Shown: in pieces, positions 1 to 8,879 of the stretch
Numbering within the stretch: the first letter of the stretch is position 1
Layout: every line of letters begins with the position of its first letter
DNA from: Axinella damicornis
Lineage: Eukaryota; Porifera; Demospongiae; Axinellida; Axinellidae
Reading direction: 5' to 3'
NCBI GenBank assembly: GCA_963931865.1
Contig: OZ007514.1
Coordinates: 3,539,556-3,603,555 of the forward strand
DNA length: 64,000 nt
Program-made: the position numbers and the translations under genes
The notes under the pieces: model-generated
Told to the model about the DNA's origin: nothing
Databases searched by the model: none
What the model saw: the letters and a program-made list of their open reading frames with translations, nothing else

Positions 1-69
1 GAGGTCACTGACTTCTGCAGCAAACTTCAGCTCAAACATGCGCCTGCTGCCCAGAAAAATTACATAAAC

Positions 70-343
70 AAGTAATAAAAAACATTAAAAATGTAGCAGG
101 ATGTAGGGATACCAGAACGGCAAAAAGTAAGGAAACAAGAGGGATGATCGAACATAACAGTGAAGTATACAATCCCCCCTACATATCTTTTTTCATTGTA
201 CATGTATATATGGAAGAAGATCTCTGTAGGGGGTGATTGTATACTTCACTGTTATGTTCGATCATCCCTCTTGTTTCCTTACTTTTTGCCGTTCTGGTAT
301 CCCTACATCCTGCTACATTTTTAATGTTTTTTATTACTTGTAA
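70..343. mobile_element. Foldback MITE with arms of about 105 bp
   Basis: The left arm (about 72-176) is repeated in reverse complement at about 233-340 around a short centre. Both arms include ggatgtagggataccagaac. Diverged or partial relatives lie at 31362-31433 and 32385-32604. No protein is encoded. The near-perfect arms suggest recent insertion. Confidence 0.85.
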
Positions 344-783
344 ATAATAGGGCTCGTCGAGCTCTATCTATAGTGATATGTCGAGATCACACCACTGCAG
401 CGAGGACTTACATAATTATCTGTTCCGTGTAGTAAGTCTACATGTTTTCCGTTCCCTGCATGGCTCAGATCAGTCTTGTCATCTACCTAGCCGTACCGTG
501 GAGGCGGGAAAGAATACGGAGATAGAGAAAGTTGTGTTTTCTTTCCGGAAACTGGATACACCCACCTTTTATTAAAAGTGCTAGTGGGCCCTGGGGGATG
601 GGAGGGACTGAACTCGTCCTTTTGTCTCGCGGGCCAGCCAGACGTTCGCGGCGCGCGGAGGGGAGGGCGGCGCGCGGGCCCCTCCGCGCGCCGTGAACGT
701 CTGGCCCGCGAGACTACTCGTCCTTGCATCGCTCCGAACTTAACTCGTCGAGATTTCTACTCTGAGGTAGGTTGTGAGTAGTG

Positions 784-823
784 TAGCCTCGTGCCCACGA
801 GCGTGGGCCTGGGTACGAGGCCA
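784..823. mobile_element. Very short TAGCCTCG-type inverted repeat
   Basis: It begins TAGCCTCGTGCCCA and ends in the complementary TGGGTACGAGGC. The same insertion occupies the matching place in unit 2 (13216-13262), so it predates the duplication. It belongs to the TAGYCTCG end group described at 1209. Confidence 0.55.
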
Positions 824-884
824 GTAGTATATAGTGTGGGATGTTCCCCCTCCTCCCTCCAATGGCCCCCGACCCGAGAGGAGG

Positions 885-1215
885 ATGCCTCCCTAGGACA
901 ATCTGCCCTCAGGGTAGGATGTCCCCTAGTCTAGCGGAGGATGCCCCCTAGGACAATCTGCCCTCAGGGTAGGATGTCCCTTAGTCTAGCGGAGGATGCC
1001 CCCTAGGACAATCTGCCATCGGGGTAGGATGTCCCCTAGTCTAGAGGAGGATGCCCCCTAGGACAATCTGCCCTCAGGGTAGGATGTCCCCTAGTCTAGC
1101 AGAGGATGCCCCCTAGGACAATCTGCCCTCAGGGTAGGATGTCTCCTAGTCTAGTGGAGGATTCCCCCCTAGGACAATCTGCCCTCTCGATCAGGGTAGG
1201 ATGTCCCCTAGTCTC
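885..1215. repeat. 55-bp minisatellite, about six copies
   Basis: The block gtaggatgtcccctagtc recurs with starts spaced 55 bp apart (921, 976, 1031, 1086, 1141), then one unit of 62 bp. Units 2 and 3 have roughly one copy of the same sequence, so the array expanded only in unit 1. Confidence 0.9.
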
Positions 1216-1780
1216 GCGTAGCCAGACTCTCGCACGGAAAGGAGAGTCTGGTTAACTGCCCATGTAAGACTTGTTGTAGCGTGCATCCTGACTGGGTGCA
1301 CCAGTACTAATAACTAATGAGTTATGAACTAAGCAGATGCAATTACTCCCAATCAGGGTGGGCGTCAGTATATCGGCAGTTAAGGCCGCTTCAACTTGAT
1401 GTTCTGTTTCTCAGGCCCAACCGACCCCTCCTGTAGAATAAAATGTAAACAGTTGATCTTCACATGATTTTCTCTGCCTCATGTTGTTGTGGTTTTGGAC
1501 ACCATGTCTGCCTGGCCAAGCGTTCCGTGAAACAGAGTGCTACCTTTGTGGTTCGAAGAAGATCAAATGGAGAAAACTTTTGCTGAACTATTGGAGAAGG
1601 TTGGCATGGAAATGATGAAGATTGAGCAATAATACGTTCAATAATCTTGTATAGGAAATCATTTTTCTGCCGTCCTACAACCCATAAGTGGGAGGAAGTT
1701 GGCCCGAGAACCAGAACATCAAGTTGAAGTGGCTTAACCAGAGTCTCCTTTCCGTGCGAAAGTCTGGCTACATGAGACTA
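1209..1780. mobile_element. Non-autonomous DNA element, 9-bp TSD
   Basis: The ends are TAGTCTCGCGTAGCCAGAC and its near complement GTCTGGCTACATGAGACTA. An exact 9-bp direct repeat, GATGTCCCC, flanks it at 1200-1208 and 1781-1789. The interior is non-coding. Orthologous copies sit at 13353-14467 (enlarged by a nested element) and 23635-23857 (internally deleted), so insertion preceded the segmental duplication. Confidence 0.85.
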
Positions 1781-2318
1781 GATGTCCCCCGGGACATCCA
1801 GCCCTAGACTCAGCCCCAGGCTCTCTCCTCGTTTCTTTTGTTTTTGGGGGGGAGGAGAGAGTCTGGAAACTGTGGTGTAATACCATAACTGACTGAGTAG
1901 TATAATAGTATTCATGCTAGTTGTATGCGCATGCTCAGTATGGCCATTGTGTATGGACATTGTGTATAGTTATTGTTCCTTTGTCTAGAGAACAATGCTA
2001 TGCTACCCATTGCCATATATTAGTGTATGGTTTTGAGTTGTGAGCTGTTGCCAATAACTGTCAGTAGCCAGCACTACTAGTGCTCCTAATCGGCGTAACA
2101 GTTCCCCCATAGCACAGAACATGGAAATTTTCTAGGAATATTCACAATACGTTTTTAAAATGGAGACAGTGTCGTAATGTCAGCTTATGCTTGTCACAGA
2201 CTCTATTCCACACTGTTCTCCTCCCTGACACTGCTCTTTCACACTTTGGAATTGACATGCAGGGTGTATATGCATGTGTTTAACTATTGGTACACACCTT
2301 CCAGTGCAGTGTGCATGG

Positions 2319-2635
2319 TAAAGCTGCAACAATATATCGGCATATCGATATATCGCAATACTGACTGTCACAAATATGATATCAATACATCCTATCACAG
2401 TATCGATATATCGAAATATTATATCTCGACTTTAAAATTTCAATACCTATCTAAAACTGCCTCACTTGTTTGTTTGCTATAGTAAACCTGAAGTTGCAAT
2501 GACAGTAACAACCTCTTTCTCACTCTGACCTGTCCTTCAGCTTAACATATGTCGATGTATCGCAATACGTCAATATATCGCAATACATCAGGTGCAATAT
2601 ATCGATACAGCAAACACAATATTGTTGCAGCTGTA
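2319..2635. mobile_element. hAT-like MITE rich in ATATCGATAT
   Basis: The ends are TAAAGCTGCAACAATAT and ATATTGTTGCAGCTGTA (one mismatch as inverted repeats). They are flanked by the 8-bp repeat GTGCATGG at 2311-2318 and 2636-2643. Unit 2 has a single gcatgg and no element at this site (about 14795), an empty-site control. The 8-bp TSD fits the hAT superfamily. The interior repeats atatcgatatatcg motifs. Confidence 0.85.
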
Positions 2636-2920
2636 GTGCATGGGTGCGTACAGGAGGGGGAACATTCCAGGGACCTTCACAGTACTCTAGAGCGCAATGT
2701 CCCCCCAGATATTCCAATGCCTTAGAGCAGAAGTCCAGGGGGACATTTTGCACAGGGGACATCCTGCCTCTGACACTGCGTACTTCAGCTTTCTGGGAAG
2801 CAGCTGTGATTGCATGGCAAGACCAGAAGATGGTCTGCGTGTTCCATATCATTCAAACACTCCTGTAGCTACTCACATGTAATGTATTCTCCCTATGCAC
2901 CTCCCTAGCCAAACCGGAAA

Positions 2921-5900
2921 ATGTCCCATGAAATTATTGATTGTCCACCAAATATGTATGAACTAACTGCCTTCCCAACAAGATCACATGGGAAGATTAA
3001 CATCCCCGAGCAGATAGGGGCGAAATACGGAGATTTTGGCATTCTACTCTTAGAAGACTCTACTGGTGCACAGGTCACCAACATTGCGCACGAACTTCGA
3101 GGAAATCCCAAGTCAATCAACACCCATATCCTCGAAGAGTGGCTACAGAATGGAGATGGAAATAGACCAGTTAGCTGGCGGACACTGGTTAAGGTGCTGA
3201 GAGATATTGAGTTGGGCACACTTGCAAATGACATAGAAACTGCTTGCAACCTCGGTAAAATCCAAGCTAAGTCCCCTGTATGGAGAAGCCCATTTCTAAA
3301 ACTTTGGCGAAACCAAAAGGCACAATTTGCAGCAGTTGTGCTTGTATATTTTGTAATAGTTGGGTACTTGTTGGTTGAGTTAGTCACTCAAAATGGTGTA
3401 ACCCATCCATCCATCATTCCTGTGTATGCCAAAGTTGTGATGGATGGGGACCGGTCCATTGAGAATGTAGCCCCTGGAGTAGCTTTATCTACGACCATGC
3501 AGTTTCCCATTCTGGAGTACAACAAAGTGTTGAAGGATGTTTACCAGAAACAACCCGTCACAGATCCCAATCAGTGGCTACAAGTAATGATGCCATTCAT
3601 TAACCTGACACTAACAGAGGGAATAAAGCCAGAAGAACGGACCATACGAAGGTCCATTGAGGGTCAACTGCATGGCAGATACAGGCTAAGTCTTGATGAA
3701 GTAGTTAACAGTGTCAAGAAAGACTCCAAAATCCTCATGGAAGGTAGGCCAGGAGTTGGAAAAACAACTATACTGAGACACATCGCTAAGCAGTGGGCAG
3801 AAGGGAAATTTCTCAAGACTTTTCAAACTGTCATCTTGATCCGACTTGGTCACATCCCCAGTAGCAGAATCTCAAACCTGGAAAGCATGCTGGAGTGTCA
3901 TTCCCATGATTACCCAGACACTGCCAGTGTTGCAAGAGAACTGGGTCGCACTGGTGGGGAGGGAATCTGCTTCCTGTTGGATGCTCTTGATGAGTATTCA
4001 CCACAAACTCCGACACACAGTGACTACATCTACCAACTGATAAGAGGTGACAGACTACCAAATGCAGCTTTGATGGTAACCTCACGTCCAAGTGCATCAC
4101 ATTCTCTTCAGCAATCGTTCACAAGGAAGATTGAAGTTGTTGGTTTTCTTCAACCTCAAATCCAGCAGTATATTAATGCTCTTCCAGCCAGTACTGCTAC
4201 TACTATATCAGAGTGCATCAATCGATATACAAATGTCAACCATATAAGTTATTTACCCTTGCACCTTGCAATGATGACTTACCTGGCCCTCCATTCTGAG
4301 AAAGTTTCTCTCCTGGATCTAGACACAGAGACTAGGATCTACCACATGTTCGTGAATCTCACATTCCGACAAAGACACAAGGATGAGGAGAACTTGGACT
4401 ACATCCATAGCCAAGCATTCAGTGCACTATCTAAAACTGCCTTTGATGCTACCACAAGACCTGGTGATTCTCTTAAATTGGATCCTGAACTGAGGGCCAA
4501 AGTGGAATCTTTCAGTATCCTTACCATAAACAAGCAACATGAAGGAGATAAAATTGGTGAATTTTTCACTTTTTCTCATTACACTTTTCAAGAGTTCTTT
4601 GCTTCGTACTACTTAACAACATTACCACATGAAGAGCAAATGCAAGCATTGAAACTCCACCAAGATTGTTCTCCACTAATGTGGAGGTTTTTCTTTGGAC
4701 TGCTTAGAGCACACAGTTCAAAGAATACCACCAAACTGTTTGAAACGTTCGCTCATATGCATAAGAGTCAGATTAGAAGACATCTGCCCAATACTGTTCT
4801 AATGTGTGCTTATGAGTTGAAACAAACTGCCATTGCAGACGTACTTGTCCAGGCTCTCAACCATTCCATTGAAGGTATTAATCATCCATCAGACTGTGCA
4901 GCATTTGGATATGCATTATCATTGAATCCACATCAGTTCAGCAAAATCATTTTATCAAGTTTTGGCAGGATTCCCGACTACTGGGAGGCATGTTTTGTTT
5001 CCATGTTTGCTGAATTTCCAGAGAGTAACGGGGTGATGCAAGTAACATTAACAAGCCTTGTTATATCTAACAGAACAATTTCAGCTCTGACTCCATTTGT
5101 CCGACACTTTCCAAATTTGCAACAGCTTGACATCTTCATCTGTTCCGCTTATAAATTTGTGAAAGAACATGAACGCAATGGTGTCATCAGTACTCTGAGT
5201 TACACAGAAACTGTAAAGTTTGCAACAGAACTTGGAAGGCTTAAAAATCTGAGACATCTTGACATCAGGTTGTCCTTTTATCACCCAGATACGGTAGAGC
5301 TTGTAGCCACTGTACTGCAGCATTTGAGCTCACTGCAAACACTCCGCATGCACACCAGATATCTTGTAACCACACTACTTACAGATGGCATGAGAGACCC
5401 TATTCTAAACATTAAGGATGCTGCTAAGTTGGCTGAAAGTATCAAACACTTATCCTCACTGGAAACACTCGATCTGGGCTGGAACATAATACGATATGAT
5501 GGGGTTGCAGCTCTAACTGAAGGTATCAAGAGCTTGACCTCACTGAAAATACTTGATCTATTCAACAATCAAATTGGGGACAGGGGAGCTGCAAAGCTGG
5601 CTGAAGGTATCAATCACTTAACCTCACTGGAAGCTCTCAATCTGGCCTGGAACAAAATAGGGTATGATGGGGTTGTAGCACTAACTGGAGGTATCAAGCG
5701 CTTGACCTCACTGAAAATACTTGATCTATCCAACAATGAAATTGGGGACAGGGGAGCTGCAAAGCTGGCTGAAGGTAGATCTATCAAACACTTAACCTCA
5801 CTGGAAACACTCAATTTGGCCTGGAACAGAATAGGGTATGATGGGGTTGTAGCACTAACTGGAGGTATCAAGAGCTTGACCTCACTGAAAACACTTGATC

Positions 5901-6241
5901 TATCCAACAATGAAATTGGGGACAGGGGTGCTGCGAAGCTGGCTGAAGGTATCAAGCACTTAACCTCACTGGAAACACTTAATCTGGGCGGCAACAGAAT
6001 AGGAGATAATGGGGTTGTAGCACTAACTGAAGGTGTCAAGAACTTGACCTCACTGAAAACACTTGATCTATCCTTTAATCAAATAGGACACGGGGGAGCT
6101 GCAAAACTGTCTGAAGAAAAGAAACTTTTGAGTTCACTGGAAAACCTTAATCTGATTTCCAACAAAATCAGGGATGAAGGAATGTCTAAAATCCACAGAG
6201 CTTTAAAAACTGGCTGGACACGACCAGATTTAATTTGCTAA
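2921..6241 (+). CDS. NLR-type protein copy 1: DEATH-TM-NACHT-LRR (intact)
   Basis: An intronless 1106-residue ORF. Residues about 15-115 resemble a DEATH-fold adaptor domain, with PVSWRTLVKVLRDIE near the end. Residues about 136-157 form a hydrophobic segment (AAVVLVYFVIVGYLLVEL). The NACHT ATPase follows: Walker A GRPGVGKTT at about 275 and Walker B FLLDALDE at about 351, then VTSRPSAS. From about residue 800 there are degenerate LRRs, then about nine regular ribonuclease-inhibitor-type repeats of form LTSLKTLDLSNNEIGDRG. DEATH-NACHT-LRR is a known animal NLR layout and usually a cytosolic innate sensor; the helix between DEATH and NACHT is unusual and suggests membrane anchoring. The start follows ccggaaa and matches the starts of copies 2 and 3. 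The TAA stop is followed by A-rich sequence. Ligand and partners are unknown. Confidence 0.92.
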   Translation: MSHEIIDCPPNMYELTAFPTRSHGKINIPEQIGAKYGDFGILLLEDSTGAQVTNIAHELRGNPKSINTHILEEWLQNGDGNRPVSWRTLVKVLRDIELGTLANDIETACNLGKIQAKSPVWRSPFLKLWRNQKAQFAAVVLVYFVIVGYLLVELVTQNGVTHPSIIPVYAKVVMDGDRSIENVAPGVALSTTMQFPILEYNKVLKDVYQKQPVTDPNQWLQVMMPFINLTLTEGIKPEERTIRRSIEGQLHGRYRLSLDEVVNSVKKDSKILMEGRPGVGKTTILRHIAKQWAEGKFLKTFQTVILIRLGHIPSSRISNLESMLECHSHDYPDTASVARELGRTGGEGICFLLDALDEYSPQTPTHSDYIYQLIRGDRLPNAALMVTSRPSASHSLQQSFTRKIEVVGFLQPQIQQYINALPASTATTISECINRYTNVNHISYLPLHLAMMTYLALHSEKVSLLDLDTETRIYHMFVNLTFRQRHKDEENLDYIHSQAFSALSKTAFDATTRPGDSLKLDPELRAKVESFSILTINKQHEGDKIGEFFTFSHYTFQEFFASYYLTTLPHEEQMQALKLHQDCSPLMWRFFFGLLRAHSSKNTTKLFETFAHMHKSQIRRHLPNTVLMCAYELKQTAIADVLVQALNHSIEGINHPSDCAAFGYALSLNPHQFSKIILSSFGRIPDYWEACFVSMFAEFPESNGVMQVTLTSLVISNRTISALTPFVRHFPNLQQLDIFICSAYKFVKEHERNGVISTLSYTETVKFATELGRLKNLRHLDIRLSFYHPDTVELVATVLQHLSSLQTLRMHTRYLVTTLLTDGMRDPILNIKDAAKLAESIKHLSSLETLDLGWNIIRYDGVAALTEGIKSLTSLKILDLFNNQIGDRGAAKLAEGINHLTSLEALNLAWNKIGYDGVVALTGGIKRLTSLKILDLSNNEIGDRGAAKLAEGRSIKHLTSLETLNLAWNRIGYDGVVALTGGIKSLTSLKTLDLSNNEIGDRGAAKLAEGIKHLTSLETLNLGGNRIGDNGVVALTEGVKNLTSLKTLDLSFNQIGHGGAAKLSEEKKLLSSLENLNLISNKIRDEGMSKIHRALKTGWTRPDLIC

Positions 6242-6989
6242 TACAAACAAATAAACAAAGTCATCTATTTGAATTTCTGCACATACATAGACTGGATGTT
6301 GTTGTGCGTGCGTCCATATACATTGTGATCACTTAATGTGTCACCATTAATTTGTCATATTTCGTCCTCCATTCTCCAGTCTGCATCTTGTGTTTGGGTT
6401 CTGAAGTCTATTCCATTTGCCTTATGTAGCTCCTGTGTTGAGCATTTTATTGCTTTTTTTCTCTCTGTGGATACAATACTGCCTGATAGCTCTCTTGGGC
6501 TGGGTTTTTTCGTGCAAGTAACACATTAAAATTCATTGATTGGTAACAAGCCAAGGTGCATGCCGTCATGCATGGCAAGTTTTAGTCTATCGATATTGAG
6601 CTAGATCATTAATTTTCTGTTGCATTGCAGGGGCAGGCACAATGAACGAGAGAAATTGGCCTATAACTTAATAGACTACAGTAGGCAAGTCTATTCATGA
6701 CGCAGAGCTGCAAGAAACCCAATATCATGAATCATGCCTCCTCTAGAGACATATACACGATATGATAAATGTTGCTGGATTACGATTAGAGTCGGATATT
6801 TGTGCATGTACGTGTGTGTGTATGTATGTGTGCACATGCGTGTATATATGTGCAGCTAGAGTGTGCACTGCATGTATAGTGCCCCAATTACAACTAAACC
6901 AGTGAGGCTCCAGTCACTTCTGTGCATGAGTTGCCCCAGTACCTTACCGTTGTAGCTACAAGCATCAGTATAATATAAGAAAGAGATGA

Positions 6990-7385
6990 AGGTCATAACA
7001 ACACTACCTCATAAAGAACAATTGAATGGTAGCACTTGAACTCTACCGACACTCCTCAAGAGTGAGTGAAGGTTTTCTTTGGTCTGCTTGCTTCTGTGAA
7101 TATATATGCATGAATCTACTTGGTGAACAGTACAAAATGATGTTAGTGTATGAGTTGCAACAACTGTCATTCTAGAAGTATATATGGCTACTTCCTCAAC
7201 AATGCATAATTATTATGGTACAGGATCCATCAGAGTGTCCAACAATTTTATCCACTGTGTATACCATTAATTGCATACGCATCAGACTAAACATGATACC
7301 GGGTACTTTCTTTTCTGGCTAGGCGTGTTTTGTTTCCACACGTGCTGAACTTCCAGAGATAAATGGGGTGATAAATCTATCTATG
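6990..7385 (+). pseudogene. Decayed NLR fragment downstream of copy 1
   Basis: Scattered blocks match the post-NACHT part of the NLR gene in the right order: an acaacactacctcataaaga-like start, ggttttctttggtctgctt, tgtatgagttgcaaca, and gcgtgttttgtttcca followed by cttccagagataaatgggg. Indels and stops destroy the frame. It indicates an earlier NLR copy in this unit; a matching relic lies at about 30780-31160. Confidence 0.7.
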
Positions 7386-8310
7386 GGGTGATCACTGTCC
7401 ATGCTGTGCACCAGGAGCGTATATGTCAACCCCACCCGGCCATTGCATGCACTGCTAATATTGGGGTTACTCTTTCACATGTTCCAGAATAGCACCCTGA
7501 TGGTCTCCATGGTAACTAAGGATTCAATGGACATACATCCACAATAAGGTGTGTACAATAAATTGCCATAATTTGTGGGAACAAACAACCAACTTCGAGT
7601 CAGATTCTGTGTAATTTCTGTGGAAACCATGGTTTATAGCACCTCAAGCAGGGTGTGGTTCTGGAACATGCAAATGAGCTACCCAATTTTAACATCTGGT
7701 CTCACAGTAGTTACACTAGTCACGCTCTTCACAGTGAATAGAGAAAGCCTCAAGCACCTTTCATGCAATGGTGGCTCATCTAATGAAAATTGGAGGCACA
7801 TCTCACAATGTTTTCAGGAGGCTCTTTGACTCACTGATAGTTTCTGTGACTGTGTCTATGGTGCATCTGTGCTGTCAGTCACGATTCTGCTCGAAAAGAG
7901 ATTCACAGGACATGACTGTGTTGGATGCCCATAAGATACAGACACCCCTGATTATGTTCTGGATTTATGTGCCAATGACGGACAATGAAAGAATAGTCAA
8001 GAAAGTGTACCATGAATGAATGCAAGAGTCTCATTGATAAGCACAACAAATAGAACAACTGGGCATGGGAAATTAAATCAATTCTGAAATTCTTGATGAA
8101 TGTCGTCAGCAGTCCTGGTGGCACCAATGCACCTGTGATAGCTTCTCGTACCGAGAGGCAATTAAAGCACCTGGTGACCTGCTGTCTCTTCCACCGTACC
8201 AACAGAGGGAGAAACGGAGAATTAGAAATCCGACTTTGCAACAAAACCAAAGCTGAGATCATAATATAATCAAAGCAGAGACATGAGAAGGATAAGTACA
8301 CAGAACTAGT
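7386..8310. other. Non-coding unit-1 DNA shared with unit 2
   Basis: No supportable gene is seen. Sequence from about 7620 to 8260 is colinear with 19440-20190 in unit 2. Shared pieces include tggtggcaccaatgcacctg and ctgtctcttccaccgtacca. The short ORFs here are not conserved in frame between the units. Confidence 0.5.
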
Positions 8311-8345
8311 AACAACCCAGGCTACCACTCCATCATCATCATCAG

Positions 8346-8879
8346 GTGGAGAGGATGCTGCCGTCCTCCAGACACTTAGGAGATGTGGACCTACTCCAAG
8401 CCTCAGTGGCCAAGCAGACAAACAGTTATGCTACTATTGTTAAGAACGGTAACAGAAAGTCTGCTGAGAGCAAGCGTGAGCACCGGAAGGCTGGTGCTGA
8501 CAAGCACAAGTCCAACAAACCCAAAGTACCAGTTATGGGAGCAAGAAAAATCTGGGGTACCATGAGGGAGACCTCGACTGCTGCTGTTACTACCACTTTG
8601 TCAAAATGTACTACTGTGATGGGTGACGATCAGCTGCAGGTCAAGCGTAAGTTTAAATCTATCAATGGAACCAATAGGCTTGTACGGTGGTGGTTTGTAT
8701 TAAGGGGTAGTGAAGATGCACTTATGACATTGGAAAGGGAATGGGAACAAGTCCAACTTCAAACGAATTGGAAACTAGAACCCCTACTCAAGTTTGCTAC
8801 TGAAGATCCAGGTCCTGGAGCTGACAACGCTAACCATGTTGAGCAACCAAACTCAAGTTCTTTTTTAGAGGTTCCATGA
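8346..8879 (+). CDS. LINE ORF1 (gag-like RNA-binding protein)
   Basis: 177 residues with a basic N-terminal half (KSAESKREHRKAGADKHKSN) and a C-terminal block, LVRWWFVLRGSEDALMTLE, of the kind seen in CR1-like ORF1 proteins. In that family ORF1 binds element RNA. The ORF ends ATGA-overlapping with ORF2: its stop falls within four bases of the next ATG at 8876, consistent with coupled translation. Assignment rests on position and that block. Confidence 0.7.
   Translation: MERMLPSSRHLGDVDLLQASVAKQTNSYATIVKNGNRKSAESKREHRKAGADKHKSNKPKVPVMGARKIWGTMRETSTAAVTTTLSKCTTVMGDDQLQVKRKFKSINGTNRLVRWWFVLRGSEDALMTLEREWEQVQLQTNWKLEPLLKFATEDPGPGADNANHVEQPNSSSFLEVP

Noticed and set aside
1..48. Possible minus-strand exon (RRMFELKFAAEVSDL-like reading with an upstream AG)
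   Set aside because: Too short and cut by the window edge; no partner exon or recognised family.
5614..6039. Minus-strand ORFs opposite the LRR arrays in all NLR copies
   Set aside because: Antisense shadows produced by the regular repeat codon pattern.
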